From assembly GCA_905339295.1 (NCBI GenBank), contig CAJPFI010000021.1:248001-312000 (forward strand): 64,000 nucleotides of DNA. Direction: 5' to 3'. Under the pieces are notes generated by a model, which searched no databases, was not told the origin of the DNA, and was given only the letters and a program-made list of their open reading frames with translations. Source of the stretch: Burkholderiales bacterium. GTDB lineage: Bacteria > Pseudomonadota > Gammaproteobacteria > Burkholderiales > Casimicrobiaceae. Made by a program: the position numbers and the translations under genes. Each line of letters begins with the position of its first letter. Position 1 is the stretch's first letter. Shown here one piece after another: positions 24,901-32,316 of the stretch.

Positions 24901-27813
24901 GTGCTCGCGCGCAACCGGCGCGGCCAATCGGGGCTGTGGAGCTACGCGATCTCGGGGGATCTGCCGATCGTGCTGCTGCAGATCGGCGACGCGGACAACA
25001 TCGATCTCGTGCGCCGGCTCGTGCAGGCGCACGCGTACTGGCGCCTCAAGGGTCTCGCGGTCGACCTCGTGGTCTGGAACGAGGACCGCGGCGGGTACCG
25101 GCAGGTCCTGCAGGACCAGATCATGGGACTGATCGCCGCGGGCGTCGAAGCGCACGTGATGGATCGGCCGGGCGGGATCTTCGTGCGCCGGGCCGAGCAG
25201 ATCTCCGACGAGGACCGCATCCTGCTGCAGTCCGTGGCCCGTGCGATCGTCACCGATCGCCGCGGGAGCCTGGTCGAGCAGGTCGGCCGCCGTGCCGCGG
25301 CGGAAGTTCGCGTGCCGCGCCTCGTGCCGACGCGAAGCCCGCGCGTCGAGGCGCCGGAGGCGGCGACGCCCACGCGCGAGCTGATCCTGTTCAACGGGCT
25401 CGGGGGATTCACACCCGACGGCACCGAGTACGTCGTCACGACCCACGCGGGCCAGACGACGCCGGCGCCGTGGTCCAACGTGCTCGCCAATCCCTCGTTC
25501 GGGTCGGTGATCTCCGAGAGCGGCTCCGCGTACACATGGAGCGAGAACGCGCACGAGTTCCGGCTCACACCCTGGCACAACGACCCGGTGAGCGACGCGA
25601 GCGGCGAAGCGTTCTACCTGCGCGACGAAGAGTCCGGTCAATGCTGGTCCCCCACCGCGCTGCCGCGCCGCGGCACCGGCGCCTACGTCACGCGCCATGG
25701 GTTCGGCTACAGCGTCTTCGAGCACGCCGAGGACGGCATCGCCACCGAGCTGTGGGTGTACGTGGCGCTCGACGCCGCGGTGAAGTTCTCGGTGCTGAAG
25801 GTCCGCAACGCCTCGGGCCGGCCACGCCGGCTCTCGGTCACCGGCTATGTCGAATGGGTGCTCGGCGACCTGCGGCCGAAGACGACGATGCACGTGATCA
25901 CCGAGATCGAGGCCAGGAGCGGAGCGCTGCTGGCGCGCAATGCGTACAACACGGAATTTCCCGACCGCGTCGCGTTCTTCGACGTGGACGACCTCTCGCG
26001 CAGCGTGACCGGCGATCGGGCCGAGTTCCTCGGGCGCAATGGCGTCCCCGGCCGTCCCGCCGCGATGGCGCGTGCGCGGCTTTCGGGCAAGGTCGGCGCG
26101 GCGCTCGATCCCTGCGGCGCGATCCAGGTCCCGTTCGAGCTGGCGGACGGCGAGGAGCGCGAGATCGTCTTCAGGCTGGGCGCGGGACGCAACGCCGCCG
26201 ACGCCGTCCAGCTCGTGCAGCGCTTGCGCGGGCCGCTCGCCGCTCGCGCCGCGCTCGAGGCGGTACGCGCCCACTGGACGAGTCTGCTGGGCGTCGTGCA
26301 GGTGCGGACGCCGGACCCGTCGCTCGACGTCCTTGCGAACGGCTGGCTGTTGTACCAGACCGTGGCGTGTCGCCTCTGGGGCCGCAGCGGCTACTACCAG
26401 TCGGGGGGCGCCTACGGCTTCCGCGACCAGCTGCAGGACACGATGGCGCTGGTCCACGCCGACAGCGCGCTCACGCGCGAGCAGGTGCTTCGCTGCGCCG
26501 GCCGCCAGTTCGTGGAAGGAGACGTCCAGCACTGGTGGCATCCGCCGTCGGGCCGCGGCGTGCGCACGCGTTGCTCGGACGACTACCTGTGGCTGCCCCT
26601 CGTCGCCGCGCGCTACGTGCAGGCGACGGGCGACGTCGCCATGCTGGACGAAACGGTCGCGTTTCTCGAAGGCCGCGCGGTAAGCCCGGAGGACGACGCC
26701 TATTACGACCTGCCGCGCCGGTCGCAGGAGTCGGCGAGCGTCTACGAGCACTGCGTGCGCGCGGTCGTGCACGGCCTGCGATTCGGCGTGCACGGGCTGC
26801 CGCTGATGGGATCGGGCGACTGGAACGACGGCATGAACCGCGTCGGCATCAAGGGCACGGGCGAGAGCGTCTGGCTCGGCTTCTTCCTCTACACGGTGCT
26901 CAAGCGGTTCGCCGACGTCGCGCGCATGCGGGGCGACGCGGCGTTCGCCGACCGGTGCGAGGCCGAGAGCATCGACCTGCGCCGCAACCTCGAGCTGCAC
27001 GGGTGGGACGGCGAGTGGTACCGCCGTGCGTACTTCGACGACGGCACGCCGCTCGGCTCCGCGACCGGCGACGAGTGCCGGATCGATTCGATCGCGCAAA
27101 GCTGGTCGGTCCTCTCGGGCGCGGCCGACGAGCCGCGCGCGCGCAGCGCGATGGACGCCGTCGACGAACACCTGGTGCGCCGCAAAGACGGGCTGATCCA
27201 GTTGCTCGATCCGCCGTTCGATTCGTCGGCCCTCGACCCGGGCTACATACGGGGCTACGTCCCCGGCGTGCGCGAAAACGGCGGCCAGTACACGCACGGC
27301 GCGATCTGGGCGGCGATGGCGTTCGCCGCGATGGGCGACGGCGAGCGCGCCTGGGAGCTCGAGACGATGATGAACCCGGCGAATCGCGCACGAACGCCGG
27401 AAGGCGTGGCGACCTACAAGGTCGAACCGTATGTCGTCGCCGCCGACATCTATGCGCTGGCGCCACATACCGGACGAGGCGGATGGACCTGGTACACGGG
27501 GTCGGCCGGCTGGATGTACCGGCTCATCGTCGAGTCGCTGCTCGGTCTCGCGCGCGAACCGGGCCGGCTGAGGATCACCCCATGCCTGCCCTCGACATGG
27601 GCCGCCTTCTCGATCCGCTACCGGTGCGGAGCGACGTTCTACGACATCGCGGTCCGGCGGCCGACCGCCGGCGACGACCACGCCGCGATGCGAGTGACCG
27701 TGGATGGGATCGCGCAGGAGGACGGCTCGGTGCCGCTCGTCGACGATGGCGCGGACCACCGCGTCGTGGTCGAGATCCCCGCCGTCACGCCACCGCAGGC
27801 ACCGCCGCCGTAG
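18949..27813 (+). CDS. ndvB: Cyclic beta-1,2-glucan synthase (GT84 / glycoamylase-like / GH94)
   Basis: The roughly 2,950-residue membrane enzyme makes cyclic beta-1,2-glucan for the periplasm from UDP-glucose. In order it has an N-terminal domain, membrane helices near residues 430-480, the GT84 core with VTLDTDTQLPRDSARQF near 655 and ARRHRWIRGDWQLAGWLLPF near 810, and further helices near 860-905 and 980-1035. A glycoamylase-like domain follows with WGVSESGYNAVDAGLNYQYR near 1495, then a C-terminal GH94 phosphorylase-like part with YGFRDQLQDTMAL and GSGDWNDGMNRVG near 2625. No in-frame ATG lies near the start; GTG 18949 or TTG 18970 are the candidates. It is probably coexpressed with the AI-2E transporter, and periplasmic glucans are linked to osmotic adaptation. 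Confidence 0.93.
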   Translation: MGTGNADLNASESTRFERLLDFIARFGRADASGKYDREKPPLRSALFSADQMEQHGKDLAAMHRLAPSRDDTLLTRLAENERVVVEVCDLLIGAVTANRRITPAAEWLLDNFYLIDEQIRTAKRHLPKGYSRELPRLAHGPSARLPRVYDLAFEAISHGDGRVDAETLSRFVAAYQTVKPLELGELWAVPIMLRLALIENLRRVGARIAAAAIDRSRADRWADQMIDVADRDPKSLILVIADMARSNPPMVSSFVAELARRLQGQSAALALPLTWIEQRLAESGETIEQLVHAETQEQASDQVSISNTIGSLRFLGSMDWRDFVEAMSVVESTLRDDPGGLYGRMDFATRDRYRHVVESLARRSDRSETDVARRAVHLAREASARADGGDGDVDRTAHVGFYLVDEGRPLLEKATGVRHSPAATLRRIGRRHALSWYLAAIGLVTMALAAALLLQAHGDGVSLPLLVTLGFLLVPAASQLAVGMVNWLATLLVTPRPLPRMDYSHGIPAPSRTLVVVPSMITSAEGIDSLAEALEVRYLANRHAHLHFGLLTDFQDAPAAAMPGDEDLAGLARQRIEALNRKYPGATNAADGGAAGDAFFLFHRPRRWNAHERTWMGRERKRGKLADLNALLRGRGDGRFSLVVGDTAVLAGVKYVVTLDTDTQLPRDSARQFAGAMAHPLNRARFDATRARDAADLVVAGYGILQPRVSISLPATNRSLYARMHAGDPGIDPYTRAVSDVYQDAFGEGSFIGKGIYDVDAFERICDARFPDNRILSHDLLEGCYARSGLLSDVQLYEEYPSTYGADIARRHRWIRGDWQLAGWLLPFVPGPDGRRARNPLSALSLWKIADNLRRSLVPAALTAILVLAWTVLPRAWLWTLAVIAILALPAICTIVVDLLRRPDEVLFRQHIASVASTAGRHAAQAVLTLAFLPYEAAVNLDAIARTAWRMLVSHRRLLEWSPSAPDLPEGDDADRKRERPAVAAALASMWIAPFVAIAAATVIAATAVSAFAAAAPVLVLWLASPVVAWWISRPLVRRDVRLTGDQTLFLRKLARRTWAFFETFVGPEDHWLPPDNFQEHPATTVAHRTSPTNMGLALLANLTAHDFGYIPAGQLIERTANALGTMSAMDRYEGHFYNWYDTRSLKPLSPLYVSAVDSGNLAGHLMTLRPGLLALADERIVVPQWFEGLGDTMHALADALGGTAPAPLVRVQEELHAACHAPLTTIAEVRQRLDRLDAGIAAVAAHVERAPAADAPVAVRGAGDAAFWAAALVRHCRVLRDELAFLAPPSALPAAPGEAGEPMDARGIPTLRELAALDVERLPALDRAGSTEGSDEEAPRIDERDRLAAVARHRAAERLAEIERLAMECEAMARMEYGFLYDGARHLLAIGYNVDERRRDASYYDLLASEARFASFVAIAQGQVPQENWFALGRLLTTASGQSVLLSWSGSMFEYLMPLLVMPTYDNTLLDRTCRASVERQIAYGKRRGVPWGVSESGYNAVDAGLNYQYRAFGVPGLGLKRGLAEDLVVAPYASALALMVAPEASCQNLQRLAADGLAGRFGLYEAIDYTPARVPRGQASAVVRSFMAHHEGMILLSLAHVLLARPFQRRFESDPQFKATLLLLQERIPRVAGVFSHPAELSSIRGTAGGPEAPVRIFGSADTLIPEVQLLSNGRYHVMVTNAGGGSSRWKDLAVTRWREDSTCDNWGTFCYLRDVETGEFWSTSHQPTSKRATSYQAIFTEARAEFRRRDNDLESHTEIVVSPEDDIELRRVRITNRSNSRRVIDVTSYAEVALAPAAADALHPAFSNLFVQTEILPGQQAILCTRRPRSLDEAAPWMFHQMTAHGAASLDVSCETDRMAFIGRGRTVAAPRAMVEPGRLSCRQGSVLDPVVSVRHRLSLDPQQTATIDIASGMAETREGAVSLAGKYQDRHLADRVFDLAWTHSWVTLRQINATESDAQLYARLASSVIYANASLRAEGGVLARNRRGQSGLWSYAISGDLPIVLLQIGDADNIDLVRRLVQAHAYWRLKGLAVDLVVWNEDRGGYRQVLQDQIMGLIAAGVEAHVMDRPGGIFVRRAEQISDEDRILLQSVARAIVTDRRGSLVEQVGRRAAAEVRVPRLVPTRSPRVEAPEAATPTRELILFNGLGGFTPDGTEYVVTTHAGQTTPAPWSNVLANPSFGSVISESGSAYTWSENAHEFRLTPWHNDPVSDASGEAFYLRDEESGQCWSPTALPRRGTGAYVTRHGFGYSVFEHAEDGIATELWVYVALDAAVKFSVLKVRNASGRPRRLSVTGYVEWVLGDLRPKTTMHVITEIEARSGALLARNAYNTEFPDRVAFFDVDDLSRSVTGDRAEFLGRNGVPGRPAAMARARLSGKVGAALDPCGAIQVPFELADGEEREIVFRLGAGRNAADAVQLVQRLRGPLAARAALEAVRAHWTSLLGVVQVRTPDPSLDVLANGWLLYQTVACRLWGRSGYYQSGGAYGFRDQLQDTMALVHADSALTREQVLRCAGRQFVEGDVQHWWHPPSGRGVRTRCSDDYLWLPLVAARYVQATGDVAMLDETVAFLEGRAVSPEDDAYYDLPRRSQESASVYEHCVRAVVHGLRFGVHGLPLMGSGDWNDGMNRVGIKGTGESVWLGFFLYTVLKRFADVARMRGDAAFADRCEAESIDLRRNLELHGWDGEWYRRAYFDDGTPLGSATGDECRIDSIAQSWSVLSGAADEPRARSAMDAVDEHLVRRKDGLIQLLDPPFDSSALDPGYIRGYVPGVRENGGQYTHGAIWAAMAFAAMGDGERAWELETMMNPANRARTPEGVATYKVEPYVVAADIYALAPHTGRGGWTWYTGSAGWMYRLIVESLLGLAREPGRLRITPCLPSTWAAFSIRYRCGATFYDIAVRRPTAGDDHAAMRVTVDGIAQEDGSVPLVDDGADHRVVVEIPAVTPPQAPPP

Positions 27814-27873
27814 CGTCGTCCGCGCGCCGGCGTCCTTCGTGTTCCGGCGCGGACCCTCGCCGTGACGCCGCTG

Positions 27874-27889
27874 CGTGCGCCAGCGCACC
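27874..27889. promoter_or_regulatory. Palindromic repeat site M
   Basis: CGTGCG-CCAG-CGCACC, 95 bases upstream of the small membrane-protein gene at 27984, in the gap after the glucan synthase. Confidence 0.45.
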
Positions 27890-27983
27890 GACTTCGCGCG
27901 CGCGCACGAGTATTGTCTGCCCAGGGTGCCGCGCTGCGGCATGTCCCGCACTGCTGCTGCTTGCCGTTCCGGATGAATCGACC

Positions 27984-28262
27984 ATGAAACTCGACAGTGC
28001 CTGGCTTGTGTTGCTCGCCATCGCTACCGGCGCGGCGTGCGGCGTGGTCGCCGTTTCGACTTCGCGTCGCCGCAGACACCGGTCCGCCCGCGACCGCGAC
28101 GACCGTTCGCAGATCGGCGCGTGGGAAGACGAGGGCGGCAACGTGGCGCCGGTCGTCGCCCGCGCCGACCGTGACGTGACACCCACTTACCGCGCGGCGA
28201 CCCGGCCGCGATTTCCGAATGGCCCACCTCACCCAAAGGCGACACCATGCGACATCACCTGA
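27984..28262 (+). CDS. Small single-helix membrane protein, unknown function
   Basis: The 92-residue frame starts MKLDSAWLVLLAIATGAACG, a single N-terminal helix or uncleaved signal. A basic patch (SRRRRHRSARDRDD) follows, then IGAWEDEGGNVAPVVARADR. The ribosome site is weak. The last 16 bases overlap the start of the crystallin gene in another frame. Repeat site M lies upstream. I recognise no family. Confidence 0.5.
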   Translation: MKLDSAWLVLLAIATGAACGVVAVSTSRRRRHRSARDRDDRSQIGAWEDEGGNVAPVVARADRDVTPTYRAATRPRFPNGPPHPKATPCDIT

Positions 28263-28927
28263 CACCCTTGTTGATCGGCGTGCTGATGGCGGCCGCCGGT
28301 CCGGCCGCTGCCGACAGCATCACGTTCTACCAGGACGACAATTTCCGCGGGCGCCAGATCACGGCGGACCGCCCGGTATCGAACTTCGCCCGTGACGGAC
28401 TCAACGACCGCTTCCATTCGGCCGTCGTGCACGAGGGGCGTTGGGAGATCTGCGTCGATGCGGACTTCGCCGGCAGCTGCGGCGTGCTCGCTCCCGGCGC
28501 GTATCCCAACCTCGGCGCCTACGCCGGCCGAATCAGCTCGGTCCGCCCGGTCGACGGGCGTTATCCCGGCAACCGCGCCGACGACCGTGGCCGCAACCGC
28601 GATGCGCGCGCCACGCTCTACGAAGGTCAGAACCTGTCCGGGCGCTCCTATGCGCTCGACGAGACGATGCCGAACCTGGGCATGACCGGGTTCAACGACC
28701 GCGCGTCCTCGCTGCGGGTCGAGAGCGGCTACTGGATCTTCTGCAGCGATTCCGAATTCCGCGGCGAATGCCAGACCTTCGGTCCCGGCGAGTACGCGTC
28801 GCTGCCGGGCCTGAACAACGCCATCTCGTCGGGACGCCGGATCGCCAACGCCTATCCGTACCAGGACAAGCCGAACTGGCAGCGCGATTCGTACCGCCAG
28901 TCGCAGAATTTCGAAGGCCGTCGCTGA
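28247..28927 (+). CDS. Exported beta/gamma-crystallin family protein
   Basis: A signal peptide (cleavage near AAGPAAADS, about residue 24) is followed by two crystallin domains. The first includes ITFYQDDNFRGRQITAD, ISSVRPVDGRY and a WEICVDADFAGSC strand. The second includes TLYEGQNLSGRSYALDE, WIFCSDSEFRGECQTFGPG and ISSGRRIAN. Four cysteines are placed to form two intradomain disulfides. Bacterial members are often calcium-binding stress proteins; I did not find clear N/D-N/D-x-x-S/T-S calcium motifs in both domains. A strong terminator follows the gene. Confidence 0.88.
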   Translation: MRHHLTPLLIGVLMAAAGPAAADSITFYQDDNFRGRQITADRPVSNFARDGLNDRFHSAVVHEGRWEICVDADFAGSCGVLAPGAYPNLGAYAGRISSVRPVDGRYPGNRADDRGRNRDARATLYEGQNLSGRSYALDETMPNLGMTGFNDRASSLRVESGYWIFCSDSEFRGECQTFGPGEYASLPGLNNAISSGRRIANAYPYQDKPNWQRDSYRQSQNFEGRR

Positions 28928-28951
28928 CCGTCGGCTCGATCCACGCACGAC

Positions 28952-28978
28952 CGGGGGCGCATCGCGCCCCCTTTTTTT
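28952..28978 (+). terminator. Rho-independent terminator of the crystallin gene
   Basis: GGGGGCGC-ATC-GCGCCCCC followed by seven T; an eight-pair GC stem with a three-base loop. Confidence 0.93.
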
Positions 28979-29025
28979 CGGTGTCGGCGGCGTGGATCGG
29001 CGCCGCGCGGCGACCGCGGGGCACG

Positions 29026-29062
29026 AAAAAAGGCCCTCGGACGTGATCGTGATCCGAGGGCC
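29026..29062 (-). terminator. Rho-independent terminator on the minus strand
   Basis: Read on the minus strand, a GGCCCTCGGA / TCCGAGGGCC ten-pair stem with an 11-base loop is followed by six T. It lies 150 bases past the stop of the VIT1-type gene and may end that transcript or a small RNA starting near site H. Confidence 0.9.
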
Positions 29063-29135
29063 TGCGTCCGCCACTTTGCCTGCAGGAGCGGCAAGCACAG
29101 GTGAACACCGTCTCACCATGCGCCGATGCCGCGGA
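29026..29135 (-). ncRNA. Candidate small RNA between site H and the minus-strand terminator
   Basis: A convergent intergenic gap holds, on the minus strand, a perfect copy of the repeat site (29142-29157), an AGAATT box next to it, about 65 bases without a good reading frame, and a strong terminator. This layout is what a short regulatory RNA would look like. The alternative is the 3' untranslated tail of the VIT1-type gene. The exact 5' end is a guess. Confidence 0.3.
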
Positions 29136-29141
29136 GAATTC

Positions 29142-29157
29142 TGTGCGGCATCGCACA
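29142..29157. promoter_or_regulatory. Palindromic repeat site H (perfect arms)
   Basis: TGTGCG-GCAT-CGCACA. The two six-base arms are exact reverse complements. It is the only site lying between the 3' ends of two convergent genes rather than upstream of an annotated gene. Confidence 0.55.
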
Positions 29158-29214
29158 CAACGGAAGGCACCCGACGAACCGGCGCCGCGCGCGGCGTCGC
29201 GAAGCGCGGCGCCG

Positions 29215-29904
29215 TCACACCACCGTGCCGAACACCTTGCCCACGCCCGCCGTCAGCGCCATGGCGAGTGCGCCCCAGAAGGTCACGCGCATCGCGCCCT
29301 TGGCCACGCTCGCGCCGCCCACGCGGGCGGCCAGCCCGCCCAGGAATGCCAGGAACGCCAGCGATGTCCCGGAGACGACGGGCACCAGGCTCGCCAGGGG
29401 AACGAGTGCGACCACCGCAAGCGGCAGGGCCGCGCCGACGCTGAAGGCGAGCGCGGAGGTCGCCGCGGCCTGGATCGGGCGTGCACTGTGCATCGCGGAG
29501 ATCCCGAGCTCGTCACGGGCATGGGCGCCCAGCGCGTCGTGGGCCATCAGCTGCTGCGCCACCTGGCCGGCGAGCGCGGGATCGAGGCCACGGCCGACGT
29601 AGATCGCGGTCAGCTCGCGGACCTCGCCGGGAACATCGGTGTCGAGCTCCGTGCGTTCGAGGTCGAGCGCCGCCTTTTCGGAGTCGGCCTGCGACCGGAC
29701 CGACACGTACTCGCCGGCCGCCATCGACATCGCTCCCGCGACCAGGCTGGCGATGCCCGCGACCATCACGCCGGCGTGCGTCGCATCCGCGGCTGCGACG
29801 CCGAGCACGAGGCTCGCGGTCGACACGATGCCATCGTTGGCGCCGAGGACCGCGGCGCGCAACCAGCCGATGCGGTCGGTTCGGTGCCACTCGCTATGAC
29901 GCAA
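29215..29904 (-). CDS. VIT1/CCC1 family transporter (predicted Fe2+/Mn2+)
   Basis: The 229-residue protein starts with HSEWHRTDRIGWLRAAVLGA, then NDGIVSTASLVLGVAAADAT, MSMAAGEYVSVRSQADSEKA and three C-terminal hydrophobic segments. This is the five-helix VIT1/CCC1 pattern with its cytoplasmic metal-binding insert, and relatives move Fe2+ or Mn2+ out of the cytosol. TTG 29904 has a GGAGCG six bases upstream and fits the family N-terminus; ATG 29940 is the alternative and would overlap the preceding regulator more deeply. It overlaps the end of the Crp/Fnr-like gene, so the two are coupled. Confidence 0.86.
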   Translation of the reverse strand: MRHSEWHRTDRIGWLRAAVLGANDGIVSTASLVLGVAAADATHAGVMVAGIASLVAGAMSMAAGEYVSVRSQADSEKAALDLERTELDTDVPGEVRELTAIYVGRGLDPALAGQVAQQLMAHDALGAHARDELGISAMHSARPIQAAATSALAFSVGAALPLAVVALVPLASLVPVVSGTSLAFLAFLGGLAARVGGASVAKGAMRVTFWGALAMALTAGVGKVFGTVV

Positions 29905-30718
29905 GAACGCTCCGGGACATCGGGTCGTGACCGGAGCCATGGTCGTTCCGCACGAGCCCGATCGCACCGGCACGGTGCGTTCGCCCCTGTGCCGGCATGG
30001 TCGGGCGAAGCAGGCGGTCGTACTCGCGCCTGACGACGGCGTAGCACTCGCACAGCCGCGCTTCCATGAGCTGCCGCTCGACGACGACGATGTGACCACG
30101 GCCGCAGCGGATCAAGCCCGCGCGCTTCAGCCTCCCGACGGCCTCGGTGATCCCCTCGCGGCGCACGCCCAGCAGCTCGGCGATCCGCTCGTGCGTCACC
30201 GTCAGCTTGTTCGAGGGCAACCGGTCCAGGCACGACAGGATCCAGCGGCAGAGGCGCTGTTCCAGCGTATGGCGCCGGTTGCACACCGCGATCTGCCCGA
30301 CCTGGGCGATCAGTGCCTGGATGTAGCGCAGCAGCAGCTGCGGCAGCGGGCCGTCGTGCTCGAACGAGCTTTTCAGGCGATCGGCGTCGATGCGGAAACT
30401 GTGGCCATCGCTCAGCACCACCGCCCGGCTCGGCGTGCTCGCTCCGCCCAGGAACGACGCGACGCCGATCACCCCTTCGCTTCCCGTAACGGCGAATTCC
30501 GCCGAGACGCCGCCTGCCGTCGCGTGGCAGCGCGAGACGATGCCCGCGGTGACGAAGTACAGCGCGTTCTCCCGGGCGCCGGCGACGTGGATCTCCCAAT
30601 CGAGCGGCAGCGGCACCGGCTCCAGGTCGGGCAGGAGCCGGTCGTAATCGTCCGGCGGCAGCGCCGCGAGAAGCAGGTTCCGCCTCGGTGAAAGCGGTCC
30701 GGGCGCGCTGGGATTCAT
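29894..30718 (-). CDS. Crp/Fnr family transcriptional regulator (second of three)
   Basis: The 274-residue protein has a beta-barrel with REN.ALYFVTAGIVSR-type strands, VTGSEGVIGVASFLGG and TPSRAVVLS, a dimerisation helix, then a winged helix with THERIAELLGVRREGITEAV. The recognition helix is nearly identical to that of the regulator at 11177, so both may read the same DNA site. A tail of about 35 residues follows the winged helix. The start may be ATG 30718 or TTG 30730; the latter has an AGGA nine bases upstream. It is followed by the VIT1-type gene, and sites I1 and I2 lie upstream. Confidence 0.85.
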   Translation of the reverse strand: MNPSAPGPLSPRRNLLLAALPPDDYDRLLPDLEPVPLPLDWEIHVAGARENALYFVTAGIVSRCHATAGGVSAEFAVTGSEGVIGVASFLGGASTPSRAVVLSDGHSFRIDADRLKSSFEHDGPLPQLLLRYIQALIAQVGQIAVCNRRHTLEQRLCRWILSCLDRLPSNKLTVTHERIAELLGVRREGITEAVGRLKRAGLIRCGRGHIVVVERQLMEARLCECYAVVRREYDRLLRPTMPAQGRTHRAGAIGLVRNDHGSGHDPMSRSVLAS

Positions 30719-30867
30719 CGTCGCGATCAACGCTTGTGTCCTGGAACGGGAACGACCCCTGCATGGCCTGCCATGCGATTCTCGGCATCGTGATGCGGGG
30801 CGCCCGCCAAGCTCACTACAACCTATCCCGCCCCACGGAACACCCGGTTGACCTGGATCAAGTCCTC

Positions 30868-30883
30868 GGTGCGCTGGCGAACG
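30868..30883. promoter_or_regulatory. Palindromic repeat site I1
   Basis: GGTGCG-CTGG-CGAACG, 150 bases upstream of the second Crp/Fnr-like gene (minus strand), in the divergent gap to csbD. Confidence 0.45.
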
Positions 30884-30917
30884 GAGCGAAGCAATCGGAA
30901 CAGAGTGGACGCTCTAG

Positions 30918-30933
30918 CGTGCGTCAGCGTACA
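30918..30933. promoter_or_regulatory. Palindromic repeat site I2
   Basis: CGTGCG-TCAG-CGTACA, 80 bases upstream of the csbD-like gene. Sites I1 and I2 are 50 bases apart, with spacers in opposite orientation as in the C/D pair. Confidence 0.48.
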
Positions 30934-31012
30934 GACCCCGCCAGCGCCATCAGCGAGATTATGCCTTGCCGGCACGGCACCTCGCCGCATGCCGGCACTT
31001 CAGGAGCGAACC

Positions 31013-31210
31013 ATGAGCATCAACAAAGGCCAGATCAAGGGACGGGTCACGGAAGCGAAGGGCATGATCAAGGAGGCCGCGGGCAAGCTCGTCGGCAACG
31101 AGCGCCTGGAAGCGAAAGGCAAGATCCAGAAGGTGATCGGCAAGACCCAGGCCAGGATCGGCGACGTCAAGGCGGACATCAAGGACGCGGCGAAGAAGAA
31201 AGGCCTCTGA
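31013..31210 (+). CDS. CsbD family stress-response protein
   Basis: The 65-residue protein is almost wholly the CsbD domain: KGQIKGRVTEAKGMIKEAAG, KLVGNERLEAKGKIQK and a Lys-rich helical end. The family is induced by general stress in many bacteria, and its biochemical role is unknown. An AGGAG lies eight bases before the ATG. Sites I1 and I2 are upstream and the DUF6781 gene follows 196 bases later. Confidence 0.9.
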   Translation: MSINKGQIKGRVTEAKGMIKEAAGKLVGNERLEAKGKIQKVIGKTQARIGDVKADIKDAAKKKGL

Positions 31211-31406
31211 CGCACGCGATGACATTCGTCGCGCGTCGTGACGCACCGTCTGCATCGTCGGTCGTCGCGCTCCGATGCCGTGCATTGTCGAGCGCGCGCG
31301 GCCGCGTGGATCCGCGTCGCGTGCCGATCGACGGGTTGCGAAGACCCGGTGGGTCGCCCCGTCGGTCGACCCATGCGCGATCGCCCATCCGACCGAGGAG
31401 CAACGC

Positions 31407-32210
31407 ATGCCCACTCATTCCACCGACATCGACCATGTGCTGAAGAGCCTGGCGAGCGAATCGGTCAAGCAGGGCGGCAATGTGCGCGCCGCCGTGCGGG
31501 ACCTGACCGTCAATGCGCTGCAACAGCGCGAGCTCACGCTGGACCAGATCCGGAGGGTCCTGCGAAGTGTCGCCGCAGGCGTGAATCTCGGCGTGGCCGA
31601 GCGCGAGGTGAAAGTCGAGAAAGCGCTGGCCGATACGGTAGCCGGCATGGACGACGCCTTGCTCAAGGCGGTCCAGGCGAGCAACGTGGCACTCCGCAAG
31701 TTGACGGGGAAAGGCTACGACTACCAGGACTCCAACCTGAAGCAGGCGCTCGACGAGCTGGAAGGCGTCGAGGATGCGATGTTCAGGAGCATCGCGACGG
31801 CGACGGAAAGCGCGGGCGAGAAGGTCAGGGCGCCGTGGGGCCGGGTGCTGAAGGCGGCCCGGCTGTCCGGCACCGCCGCGGGCGCCCAGGTGGCGTCGAC
31901 GCTCCGCGACTACGCCGAGCGGGCACAGGCGGCCATGCGGGAGCAGCGCGAGACGAGCTTCAAGACGGCCCATCTGCTGACGCAGAATTTCGCCACGCTG
32001 GCGAGCGGGATCCTGATCGGAATGTCGGAAGGGCTGGGCGCGAAGTCGGTAGCCGCCAGGAGAAAAACGCGTCCGGCGAAGAAGCGCACGATCACGAAGG
32101 CCCCGCGGAAGCGGACGGCCGCGTCACCCCGGACCACGGCGGCGAAAGCCGCGAAGCGCCGCAAGACCACGAATCGTGTCGGGACGGCGAGGCGACGCAG
32201 CGCGAAGTAG
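31407..32210 (+). CDS. DUF6781-like helical protein with histone-H1-like tail
   Basis: The 267-residue protein has a helical N-terminal part: VLKSLASESVKQGGNVRAAV, LTLDQIRRVLRSVAAG, a KALADTVAGMDDALLKAVQ helix, LRKLTGKG and LKQALDELEGVEDAMF. I recognise this pattern as DUF6781, function unknown. The last 45 residues are a Lys/Arg/Ala/Thr/Pro tail (KKRTITKAPRKRTAAS and on), like bacterial histone-H1-type tails, which suggests nucleic-acid or polyphosphate binding. A GAGGAG precedes the ATG. Confidence 0.72.
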   Translation: MPTHSTDIDHVLKSLASESVKQGGNVRAAVRDLTVNALQQRELTLDQIRRVLRSVAAGVNLGVAEREVKVEKALADTVAGMDDALLKAVQASNVALRKLTGKGYDYQDSNLKQALDELEGVEDAMFRSIATATESAGEKVRAPWGRVLKAARLSGTAAGAQVASTLRDYAERAQAAMREQRETSFKTAHLLTQNFATLASGILIGMSEGLGAKSVAARRKTRPAKKRTITKAPRKRTAASPRTTAAKAAKRRKTTNRVGTARRRSAK

Positions 32211-32316
32211 TGCCCGACCACGGATGACCGGGCGACGGTCGGCCCGGTCCGCGTCGGCGGCCGGCCGACCCGTCTGCCGCCGCCGTCGGTTTCGCTCGGA
32301 GCGAATCCGCGAGGTG

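Noticed and set aside
22318..27951. A 1,877-codon open frame antisense to the glucan synthase gene
   Set aside because: It is a composition shadow: Arg/His/Asp-rich, no domain and no start signal, while the sense frame has the full GT84/glycoamylase/GH94 order.
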